A stretch of 37,473 nt of DNA, taken from positions 1 through 37,473 of IMG/VR virus record IMGVR_UViG_3300021389_000061. The stretch is one strand, 5' to 3'. Made by a program: the position numbers and the translations under genes. This stretch comes from a virus. How positions within the stretch are numbered: position 1 is the stretch's first letter; each line of letters begins with the position of its first letter. Shown piece after piece: positions 1-5,764 of the stretch. The notes beneath the pieces were generated by a model. That model saw nothing but the letters and a program-made list of their open reading frames with translations, made no database searches and was not told the DNA's origin.

Positions 1-318
1 GAGTGTCGATTTATACCTATGTTTAAACAGACACGGTTACTTTTAATGGATTTGCAAAAACTGACCGGCAACTACCCGAAAGTGTTTATGCATCCAAAAA
101 CTGTGGCAACAGTGAGTGATCGTTTTGCTTTGATTTGTAAGCGACTTGGGATTGAAGATCTGCACATGCATGATATGCGTCACGCTGCTATTACGGGTTT
201 TATTAAACGTGGGATGAGTATCCCAGAAACAGCGCTTATTAGCGGGCATTCTGATTGGACTCAGCTAAAAACATACACCAACTTGCGGGCCAGTGATTTG
301 TTGGAAAAGTACAATTAA
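1..318 (+). CDS. int: Tyrosine-recombinase integrase, C-terminal part (cut by window edge)
   Basis: Only the last ~105 residues of a phage integrase are present. The frame is open from base 1, so the Met at base 19 is internal and not the real start. The catalytic end of the tyrosine recombinase family is clear: the HxxR box (HDMRHAAITG), the GHSDW box with the second conserved His, and the Tyr nucleophile in LKTYTNL, followed by a short tail. The enzyme would catalyse site-specific integration and excision between attP and attB. It reads rightwards and ends just before an intergenic operator cluster. The excisionase-like HTH gene at 654-848 faces it. This gene is the direct evidence for a temperate lifestyle. 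The missing N-terminal arm-binding domain lies left of the window. Confidence 0.93.
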   Translation, partial: ECRFIPMFKQTRLLLMDLQKLTGNYPKVFMHPKTVATVSDRFALICKRLGIEDLHMHDMRHAAITGFIKRGMSIPETALISGHSDWTQLKTYTNLRASDLLEKYN

Positions 319-509
319 GCTCAAAAATATAGGTATTTGTGCGAATTAGTTCGATATTGGTAAAAATAGCCCGTATGCCTTTATAAAGCGAGCTTATGTC
401 GTGACACCAACGATTACCTATATAGGTAAATCGATTACCTATATTTTGTCATTTGCGTGTTTTTAGCCGGGAGAAAGAGGTGGGATAATAGGCACTCGAA
501 GGAGAGCCT
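319..509. promoter_or_regulatory. Intergenic operator cluster downstream of int
   Basis: This 190-base gap holds a half-site ATAGGTAT at 329-336, a perfect 14-bp palindrome TACCTATATAGGTA at 415-428, and a longer near-perfect inverted repeat with ATAGGTA/TACCTAT arms at 422-442. A -35-like ATGACA on the minus strand lies at 452-447. The same ATAGGTA/TACCTAT words sit inside promoters elsewhere in the window, so this is probably a binding site for the same regulator. No convincing -10 is seen on either strand inside the cluster; a weak GATAAT at 484-489 could serve the 47-residue gene. The attachment site may also be here, as is usual beside int, but no core can be recognised without the host sequence. 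Confidence 0.6.
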
Positions 510-653
510 ATGGAAATCACTGACATCAATGCAATTTACGGACCCTTGTGCGGGGTCATCGGACTTATTATTGTTTTAGCGAAAATGCACAACGATATCA
601 GCACCTTAAAAGAAAAAGTGAAGACGCTGTTTGATATTCACAATAGCAGATAG
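510..653 (+). CDS. 47-residue single-span membrane peptide
   Basis: A short gene with a good ribosome binding site (AAGGAG, 499-504) ahead of the ATG. The product has a hydrophobic stretch at about residues 10-24 (YGPLCGVIGLIIVLA), followed by a charged helical tail with KEKVKTL. The architecture resembles small phage membrane peptides of unknown role, and it could be a small holin or a superinfection peptide, but nothing proves that. Its stop codon TAG (651-653) directly touches the stop codon of the facing HTH gene with no spacer, so the two transcripts converge there. It lies downstream of the operator cluster at 329-442 and so is probably under the same regulator. Confidence 0.6.
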   Translation: MEITDINAIYGPLCGVIGLIIVLAKMHNDISTLKEKVKTLFDIHNSR

Positions 654-848
654 TTACGCGGCAGCTAGGAAATTAGCAACATCTTCCGTTTGGAATAGGT
701 AAGCTTTGCCTATTTTTTTGAAAGGTATTTCAATTCTGTTTTGGGCAATTTGATGATATATCGTACCGCGTTTGATTTTTAAAAGAACAGCAAGCTCATC
801 GATAGTCATCATTGGCCCGTGGTCAGCCAAAAGTAGGTCAAGCATCAT
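654..848 (-). CDS. Excisionase/AlpA-like helix-turn-helix protein
   Basis: A 64-residue protein whose core (about residues 14-60, MTIDELAVLLKIKRGTIY onward) matches the MerR-like HTH_17 / excisionase fold: a TxxELAxxL first helix, KxxRGTIYxxI recognition helix, then a basic KIGKAYLF wing and a C-terminal helix DVANFL. Such proteins bend DNA as recombination directionality factors or act as small transcription regulators. The position beside the integrase favours excisionase. The start ATG at 848 has GGAG eight bases upstream; the Met at residue 14 is an alternative. It is the last gene of the long minus-strand transcript and overlaps the preceding membrane-protein gene by a few codons. Confidence 0.72.
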   Translation of the reverse strand: MMLDLLLADHGPMMTIDELAVLLKIKRGTIYHQIAQNRIEIPFKKIGKAYLFQTEDVANFLAAA

Positions 849-987
849 CTAAGTATCTCCAAATATATTTTAAAATGTTTGCAAACAGCGCTAGAGTAAT
901 CCCACTCAGCGCAAATATTATAAAAACAGGCAGCGACACTAGAAGATACGCAACCCAGATTAAATTACGGATCATCCCTTGGGTCAT
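838..987 (-). CDS. Small membrane protein, ~49 residues
   Basis: The frame is open to base 1137, but only the part from an internal Met (987 or 975) looks real. It is strongly hydrophobic: two adjacent segments (IRNLIWVAYLLVSLPVFIIF and ALSGITLALFANIL) form one long or two short membrane spans, ending in a short KYIWRYLDDA tail. The upstream part of the frame is an overlap of the DUF3310-like gene. The start at 987 has GGGAG directly against it, and the one at 975 has GGGAG about 12 bases upstream, so the start is uncertain. It overlaps its neighbours on both sides, typical of packed phage genes. Function unknown. Confidence 0.5.
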   Translation of the reverse strand: MTQGMIRNLIWVAYLLVSLPVFIIFALSGITLALFANILKYIWRYLDDA

Positions 988-1273
988 CTCCCATTGAGAA
1001 ACGTGTAAACCAAATTTTCTTTTTCTTGTCTGTTGTTGTGTCTTTGTGCTTTTGTCCTTCTCGCCATTGGTACTTGAAGGCGCTAAGTTCGCAGTACTCT
1101 TGGACCCGTTGAATGCCGTAGACAGCCACCATTGCATCTATGCACTCAATAGCAAGAGTAGTCCCGCCTCGTGTGACAGTTGCTGTGTAGTGCTTTGGCG
1201 AATGTACTTCTACGTCTGCATTAGGGTTAGCCATGCTAAGTCGATTCCAGTCTTCGGGGGTGGCATCACGCAT
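965..1273 (-). CDS. DUF3310-like nucleotide kinase-family phage protein
   Basis: A 102-residue protein with the signature of the phage DUF3310 family: SPKHYT near residue 25, then IECIDAMVAVYG, then a CELSAFKYQWREGQK block (residues about 61-75), matching the usual HY...E.ID......G...KY..R...K arrangement. Members are widespread in phages and sometimes labelled nucleotide kinases, without a firm activity; they usually lie among early metabolic genes, as here. The C-terminal tail is very Lys/Asp-rich. The start ATG at 1273 follows GAGATT; an upstream alternative is not seen. The gene is preceded by a 58-residue protein and overlaps the following membrane-protein gene. Confidence 0.68.
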   Translation of the reverse strand: MRDATPEDWNRLSMANPNADVEVHSPKHYTATVTRGGTTLAIECIDAMVAVYGIQRVQEYCELSAFKYQWREGQKHKDTTTDKKKKIWFTRFSMGDDPRDDP

Positions 1274-1282
1274 TTTTAATCT

Positions 1283-1459
1283 CTAATGTATTTGACGGGT
1301 TGCGGCAGACTCATACACCGCTAAGATTTTGTTATGCCCACTCGCAAGGGCGTCGTAGGCGTCTGTTTGTCTGTTGGGATCTAAGTTGTAAAGCATGGTT
1401 TTTAAAGCACCAAGAACTGCTCTTAGCTCTAGGTGATCAAGTTCAAATGTTAAATTCAT
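1283..1459 (-). CDS. 58-residue hypothetical protein
   Basis: A small frame beginning MNLTFELDHLEL and ending AATRQIH, with a good ribosome binding site (AAGGTAA, about seven bases before the ATG). The product is mostly helical in character, with no membrane segment, no cysteine and no recognisable motif. It is separated by only nine bases from the following DUF3310-like gene, so they are probably co-transcribed. The spacing, ribosome binding site and good fit between neighbours support it as a real gene. The function is unknown. Confidence 0.6.
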   Translation of the reverse strand: MNLTFELDHLELRAVLGALKTMLYNLDPNRQTDAYDALASGHNKILAVYESAATRQIH

Positions 1460-1549
1460 AGCATTTACCTTATTAGGGGTGCCCCGTTTTCACCACTGGT
1501 GGGGCTGACCAGCAATCAAGGTCAGGAATGTAACCTTGGTGATTTTTAT

Positions 1550-2224
1550 TTATGCAGCTTCTTGTTTCCCCATGCCGGAAATCGACGTATACAGTTCTTC
1601 TGCTTCTGCATATAACGCTTCGTTGCAAAGACCGGCGTATTCGACTTGAAAGTTGTGCCAAGTGTTGTTACCTGCTTTTTGCATAACGGTGCTGAGTTTC
1701 CATACGGAAGCAAAACGATCTGTGTTTTGGGTAGCAATTGTTGAGTTCCAAGCATTGCTGACGCCTAACTTTGTGCCGCTCATATACATTCGAGCTGGAG
1801 TGATTGGCTCACCTTTGTCACTAAGAAGCAGTACGTTGTGCGTACCAGTTTCTTGGATGTCATAATCGTTAGGGTTGCCGCTTTCTTTCAGTGCTTTATC
1901 AGCATCTAGTCGAGTATCAAAAATGCCGAAAAAACCGCCGCCTAAATCTCGTTTTTTGAACACATTGAATGTTCTTGAGTAATAGAGATTTACAACATAC
2001 AACTCGTCGAACAACTGATCGGTTGTTGATAAGTGCATCTGCCCTGCTTTTGCGCCAATTGAATCGACTTGGGGGCTCATTTTTTGAATGAGATTTAGCT
2101 TAGGAATCACGACATCTTGTGATGTGACGTTTTCGTTACCACGCGCTGAACCGCTTAAATGAGCAGGTAGATCATCGCCAGCAGTGTGCTTGACGAAACC
2201 GGGTAATTGGATTGCTTTTGACAT
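1550..2224 (-). CDS. Conserved-type phage protein, possible ssDNA-binding/replication accessory
   Basis: A 224-residue soluble protein beginning MSKAIQLPGFVKHTAG with an excellent ribosome binding site (AAAGGAAATACAA then ATG). The part from residue 38 (DVVIPKLNLIQKMSPQVDS) resembles a recurring phage family that starts with a short linker and then an 'IPKLNLIQ..SPQV' block, followed by an aromatic-rich beta core (ELYVVNLYYSRTFNVFK). In related phages such genes lie in replication blocks and are sometimes suggested to bind single-stranded DNA; that is inference, and I see no OB-fold signature that proves it. The C-terminus is acidic (AEAEELYTS), as in many phage SSBs. It lies below the replication genes on the same strand. 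Confidence 0.55.
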   Translation of the reverse strand: MSKAIQLPGFVKHTAGDDLPAHLSGSARGNENVTSQDVVIPKLNLIQKMSPQVDSIGAKAGQMHLSTTDQLFDELYVVNLYYSRTFNVFKKRDLGGGFFGIFDTRLDADKALKESGNPNDYDIQETGTHNVLLLSDKGEPITPARMYMSGTKLGVSNAWNSTIATQNTDRFASVWKLSTVMQKAGNNTWHNFQVEYAGLCNEALYAEAEELYTSISGMGKQEAA

Positions 2225-2265
2225 TTGTATTTCCTTTAGTTAGTTAATGAGTTGCTGAGTTATTT

Positions 2266-2694
2266 TTATGAGCTTCTGTAGTTCAATTTCTCTACGTCGC
2301 TCGCTATGACGAAAGGTACGGTTTCGCCTCCGGGTTGTTCCGAAAGGTGATTTACAAGTTCTTTTACTGCCGATGAATTAAAATCTCTTTTTAATAAATG
2401 CAGGTATTCGTTCTTGTAGATCCACGCTAAAAACTCCTCCCAAGACTCAGGGTCGGGCCTGTAGTGCGTTTCGGTTTTGACATTGACGGTACAACTGTCG
2501 TTGCCAGCTTTAGATATTCCTTGCTGACGCATGGCGTATCTAATTTGCTCTTCAATAAAGCGCTTTTTTGCTTTGAGTTTTTTCTCAGCAGCGCTTGCTT
2601 GTTTTATTTCTCCGTTTATTCCTGTCAGATCTAGTAAAAGTTCGTCGAGAGAATAATCAAGAAATATTGGTTCTTCTATTTGGGCTAGCTCCAT
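2266..2694 (-). CDS. Coiled-coil protein, Gp157-like
   Basis: A 142-residue protein. Residues about 15-60 form a charged helix (IKQASAAEKKLKAKKRFIEEQ) likely to be a coiled coil, followed by a small alpha/beta domain (residues 64-142). The pattern, a Lys/Glu-rich helix followed by a short basic domain, recalls the phage Gp157 family, but the match is loose and the role is unknown. The ATG at 2694 overlaps a TAATAT -10-like word and directly follows a palindromic operator (2696-2710), so the start may also be used on read-through mRNA from the upstream SNF2 gene, which ends 20 bases away. An AGGGA about nine bases before the ATG could act as ribosome binding site. Confidence 0.55.
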   Translation of the reverse strand: MELAQIEEPIFLDYSLDELLLDLTGINGEIKQASAAEKKLKAKKRFIEEQIRYAMRQQGISKAGNDSCTVNVKTETHYRPDPESWEEFLAWIYKNEYLHLLKRDFNSSAVKELVNHLSEQPGGETVPFVIASDVEKLNYRSS

Positions 2695-2695
2695 A

Positions 2696-2720
2696 TTAGG
2701 TAATCCCTATATTGTTAGGC
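2696..2720 (-). promoter_or_regulatory. Operator-containing promoter ahead of the Gp157-like gene
   Basis: Read on the minus strand, the 15-bp element ATAGGGATTACCTAA (2710-2696) matches the window-wide palindrome ATAGGTA-N3-CCTAT with two changes. It is preceded by TCGCCT six bases upstream (a poor -35) and followed directly by TAATAT (-10-like, 2698-2693), which overlaps the ATG at 2694. The arrangement matches the better promoters at 5.75, 20.15 and 26.45 kb, but the -35 is weak and the transcription start would fall past the ATG, so this may be an operator more than a working promoter. Confidence 0.5.
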
Positions 2721-4079
2721 GACTAAAATATCTAAAAGCTCATCGCTTCTGGATATCTTTTCATTTAGTAGATGGTACACATCCACTTCTTTTGTAGCGC
2801 GTGCAGCTATACAGATTGTTTCCGTTTTGACTGTCTGCCCAATCCGATATATGCGCCGATTAAACTGTTGGAATTGCTCGCTAGAGTATGTCGGCGTACA
2901 CCAGATGGTAGTGGCTGCTTTAGTCAAAGTAAGACCGTGTGCAGCCGCTTGTGGGTGGCAAAATAGAACTTTGATATTGCCTTCTTGAAAGTCTTTTACG
3001 GCTTGTGCCCTCTTTGCTGTAGACACGCTGCCATCAATAAACGCGTAAGAGAATTTGTATTTTTCAGCTAATTTACTGAGAGCTTCACGTTCATGTTTCC
3101 AGTTGAATGCAACTAGTGAATGTTCACGCTCAGAGACTAACTGCATTACTAATTCGTAGCGATCATTGTGGACTGGTACGGCTTTACCGTTTGCGTCGTA
3201 CACAGTGCCTGACAGAATTTGCAGCATTTTTTTTGTCCTCGCGCCTGCGTGAATGGCAGACAACAGTAGTCCACCATTTTTATCACGCAGGGTTGAGTCC
3301 TGTTCCATTTCCGCATACGCATCGAGTACTTTCTTAGGCATGTCAACTAACATCATGTGAATGCTGTTAGGGGGTATGTCAACACAATCTTCGAATTTGA
3401 ATCTAATATTTACGTCAGCTAACGCGTCAGCAACGGCGGCGGGTGCCCCCGGTTTATCGACCCATTTTACGTGGTCTTGATAACCTATAGCTTCAGGTGT
3501 ACATACTTGCGAACGGAATTGAAAATACTTGTTTCCAAGGCGGGTGCCTCGGTCAAGTATCATCATCGGATGCCACATATCTAGTACCGTATTAGGTATC
3601 GGTGTTCCAGACAGTAGCGTTCTATGCTCAAAGTTAAGGGAGACTTTGAGCATAGATTTACTACGCGCAGAAGTTCTATTCTTAAACGCAGTAAATTCGT
3701 CAATTACTAGATCGGTGAATCCATCTAAGTAACTTAGGTTTTTTTCAAGCCACTTTACGCCGTCGTGGTTGATGAGAACGATGTTTGTTTGTTGGTCGTT
3801 GAATGCCGAGTGCCGATTCTTATCAGGTTGGGTTGCAATGGCATACGTTAAGCTTGTAAACCGTTCAATATCATCAGCCCACGAAGCGCGTAAAATGGAT
3901 AGCGGCGCAATGACTAAACAACGACCGGCTGCTCCACGCGCAAATCGTTTTTGGTAGCTCATAAGAGTACCAAGCGTTTTACCTGTGCCTGGATCAGATG
4001 TATTGAGAATTAACTCGTGGTCATCTCCATACTTGGCCATTTTGGCTTGATGTGCGTAAGCAGTTGTTATCATCTCCAT
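2715..4079 (-). CDS. SNF2-family DNA helicase/translocase
   Basis: A 454-residue SF2 ATPase with both RecA-like lobes. Visible motifs: motif I DPGTGKT (residues 29-35), motif II VIDEF (DE at 127-128, continuing TAFKN in place of the usual AHxLKN), motif III LLSGTPIPN (about 155-163), motif V (AAAHGLTLTKA) and motif VI (QQFNRRIYRIGQ) near the C-terminus. SNF2 proteins translocate on double-stranded DNA; phage versions are thought to help replication or recombination. This one is the minimal catalytic core with no accessory domain. It follows an exonuclease and a PD-(D/E)XK nuclease in the same direction and overlaps the preceding membrane-protein gene by 10 bases. Confidence 0.9.
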   Translation of the reverse strand: MEMITTAYAHQAKMAKYGDDHELILNTSDPGTGKTLGTLMSYQKRFARGAAGRCLVIAPLSILRASWADDIERFTSLTYAIATQPDKNRHSAFNDQQTNIVLINHDGVKWLEKNLSYLDGFTDLVIDEFTAFKNRTSARSKSMLKVSLNFEHRTLLSGTPIPNTVLDMWHPMMILDRGTRLGNKYFQFRSQVCTPEAIGYQDHVKWVDKPGAPAAVADALADVNIRFKFEDCVDIPPNSIHMMLVDMPKKVLDAYAEMEQDSTLRDKNGGLLLSAIHAGARTKKMLQILSGTVYDANGKAVPVHNDRYELVMQLVSEREHSLVAFNWKHEREALSKLAEKYKFSYAFIDGSVSTAKRAQAVKDFQEGNIKVLFCHPQAAAHGLTLTKAATTIWCTPTYSSEQFQQFNRRIYRIGQTVKTETICIAARATKEVDVYHLLNEKISRSDELLDILVA

Positions 4080-4372
4080 TCGCCGGGAACATCAACCCAA
4101 CGATATGAACCACCTACTTTCATAAATTTTGAATGGCTGAATAATTTTTTGCCAAAGAACAAAACAATACTGACTAATAACCCGCAGAAAATGCCAGTCA
4201 TTAAGCCTGAGATTGTGCCTGATATGGCAAAAATCCACATGAGAGCGAGCGTGACAGCAACATCAACTATGATATCCATGCCTAGTAGCTTGCGAACGAA
4301 GCCTGAGCCGAACTTTGCAGCGAGAAAAGCTAGTGCGCCGCACACCATAAGACCGCCTATTAAGATTGTCAT
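4070..4372 (-). CDS. Membrane protein with three predicted spans
   Basis: A 100-residue hydrophobic protein with segments at about residues 1-20 (ILIGGLMVCGALAFLAA), 33-52 (DIIVDVAVTLALMWIFAISG) and 55-73 (ISGLMTGIFCGLLVSIVLFF), ending in a soluble basic/aromatic tail. Its ATG forms an ATGA overlap with the stop of the DEDDh exonuclease gene, and GAGGAG lies upstream inside that gene, so it is translationally coupled. A holin-like role is possible from size and topology but is not supported by position: it lies in a DNA-metabolism block far from the M15 peptidase. No function is assigned. Confidence 0.65.
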   Translation of the reverse strand: MTILIGGLMVCGALAFLAAKFGSGFVRKLLGMDIIVDVAVTLALMWIFAISGTISGLMTGIFCGLLVSIVLFFGKKLFSHSKFMKVGGSYRWVDVPGEWR

Positions 4373-4995
4373 TTTTTGTATTTCTCCTCTATTGGTAGTT
4401 TGTCAGTAGGAACATGAAGCATTTGTTGCAGCGCCCACACATCGTATGCAGCATCGTGCAGTGCGTTGTGATGAATCATGTTTTTTGGCCTTGTCAATTG
4501 TAGGTTTGTATTAAGACCTAGCGCCTCAAGATGAGTTCTAATGTCTCGTACTAGCCAGTATTTCCAAGGTGACGTTACGTTAAAGTCACGGAACATATCG
4601 TCCATGATACTCATGTCGAACGTCGGTCCTCTTGCAAACCATCGGGCTTTATTTTGAAGGAACGCAACTTGTATGACGTTATCGCCGCAAAACTTTTCAA
4701 ACACTCCATAGAATTTCCGGGGGTGTATTTGTTGTGCAGGGTCTACGTTAAGCACTCGTTGTGCTGCTTCGCCTTGTTTTGACCACCAATCAAGTGTGCT
4801 CTGATCAATATGCCGACCAGCATCTACTTGAGCTTGGGTGTCAAAAAAGAGTTCAATACCTCCTTCTACTATTTCATCGAATGATTGAACTTTTTCGATA
4901 TCGAATAAACAAATGCCAACTGATAGCACTACGGCATTTGCTCTGGTCGATAGCGTTTCTATGTCCATTGATACTGCTGTCAAGCTACGCCCCAT
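4369..4995 (-). CDS. DEDDh 3'-5' exonuclease (Rv2179c-like)
   Basis: A 208-residue protein of the DnaQ/RNase T fold. Catalytic residues can be placed: D11 and E13 in SMDIET (motif I), D127 in GPTFDMSI (motif II) and H176/D181 in HNALHD (motif III). The phrase DIETLST...VVLSVG is typical of the Rv2179c-like exonuclease family common in phages. It would degrade single-stranded DNA or RNA 3' ends with two metal ions. It overlaps the PD-(D/E)XK nuclease gene by 16 bases at its start and the membrane-protein gene by 4 at its end, so the three form a tightly coupled unit. The polymerase encodes its own exonuclease domain, so this is a second, separate activity. Confidence 0.85.
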   Translation of the reverse strand: MGRSLTAVSMDIETLSTRANAVVLSVGICLFDIEKVQSFDEIVEGGIELFFDTQAQVDAGRHIDQSTLDWWSKQGEAAQRVLNVDPAQQIHPRKFYGVFEKFCGDNVIQVAFLQNKARWFARGPTFDMSIMDDMFRDFNVTSPWKYWLVRDIRTHLEALGLNTNLQLTRPKNMIHHNALHDAAYDVWALQQMLHVPTDKLPIEEKYKK

Positions 4996-5738
4996 TTACA
5001 CACTTCGGTTTTGAGATGTGGGCACCACTTGCAATTGTATTTTGATGGGTTTGGTGTAAATGATGTGTCTGATGTCATTTGAATACCGCGCATGTCCCAT
5101 TTTGGGACAAACTGTTCAGCTTCTTCGCGTGTGTATTTTTTATTAAGTGTTTCGCCTTTGTCTAAATACCAGAATTCACATTCTACGTATTGCAGCAGCG
5201 GGAATCTTTTGAAAGCACCAATCGCGTATAGTTGTGCTTGTTGCAGATGGTTTATTTCGTTACCGAACTTTCTGCCTGTTTTGTAATCGATGATCGTTGC
5301 TGATTGATCGTCATGTTGCACGTATGCATCGAGCTTCATCCTGAGCCAAGTGTCGAGTGACGACCAGCCAGTTATTTCCCAGTCTCTTGTGAATCCCCAG
5401 TCTTGTTCCAAGATGACTTTGGCTTGGTTATATCTCTCTCGAAGGGTTGTAAATTCCGTTTTGAATTTTTCAAGCTCTTGCGGCAGATCGATAATATTGC
5501 CTTGAACGAATTCTTCTCCAAGGAGATGTATAGCTGTACCTCGGTCCATAGCTGCACTAGAAGGCTCTGGATGCTTTTCAACCTTTGACAGATATATTCT
5601 ATGAGGGCAGCTTTCATAATTTTTCAAAGCAGAGTAAGACCAGCTCGGTACGGAGCCAGTTTTAGCAGTAGCTTTCCTTAATGCATGGAGATCTTCTGCG
5701 GTTCTTTGGGGGTCGAATGTGAAACTCATCACAGTCAT
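4980..5738 (-). CDS. PD-(D/E)XK nuclease, Cas4/RecB-like with Fe-S cysteines
   Basis: A 252-residue nuclease. Motifs: SWSYSALKNYESCP near the N-terminus with C44, RGTAIH (H71), D137 in RMKLDAY, DYKTG (D151, K153) and QAQLY (Q167). The C-terminal cluster C236-x2-C239-x7-C247 together with C44 gives the four-cysteine set that holds a [4Fe-4S] cluster in AddB and Cas4 proteins. It is likely a DNA-end processing exonuclease for phage recombination or replication. There is no CRISPR array or other cas gene, so a Cas4 role is not implied. The -10 of its promoter overlaps the first ATG (5738) and no Shine-Dalgarno is seen; Met4 (5729) may be the start on a leaderless mRNA. Confidence 0.85.
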   Translation of the reverse strand: MTVMSFTFDPQRTAEDLHALRKATAKTGSVPSWSYSALKNYESCPHRIYLSKVEKHPEPSSAAMDRGTAIHLLGEEFVQGNIIDLPQELEKFKTEFTTLRERYNQAKVILEQDWGFTRDWEITGWSSLDTWLRMKLDAYVQHDDQSATIIDYKTGRKFGNEINHLQQAQLYAIGAFKRFPLLQYVECEFWYLDKGETLNKKYTREEAEQFVPKWDMRGIQMTSDTSFTPNPSKYNCKWCPHLKTEVCKWGVA

Positions 5739-5764
5739 AATAGGCTATACCTATATTTTGTCAA
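5737..5764 (-). promoter_or_regulatory. Promoter with perfect palindromic operator
   Basis: On the minus strand: TTGACA (5764-5759), 16-base spacer, TATTAT (5742-5737). The spacer and -10 contain ATAGGTATAGCCTAT (5754-5740), a perfect ATAGG-N5-CCTAT palindrome. This is the best sigma70 promoter in the window and the clearest copy of the repeated operator. The -10 overlaps the first ATG of the nuclease gene, so the transcript would start near 5730, next to the fourth codon, itself an ATG. Confidence 0.78.

Noticed and set aside
8-25. TATACCTAT word inside the integrase gene
   Set aside because: A single half-site inside coding sequence without dyad or promoter.
319-509. tRNA or attachment core near the integrase
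   Set aside because: No cloverleaf, CCA-end or duplicated core is visible; the host junction is needed to define att.
1483-1507. Terminator between the 58-residue gene and the 224-residue gene
   Set aside because: GCCCC/GGGGC can pair around the CACCAGTGGTG dyad, but no T-run follows on the minus strand, so it cannot be called a terminator.
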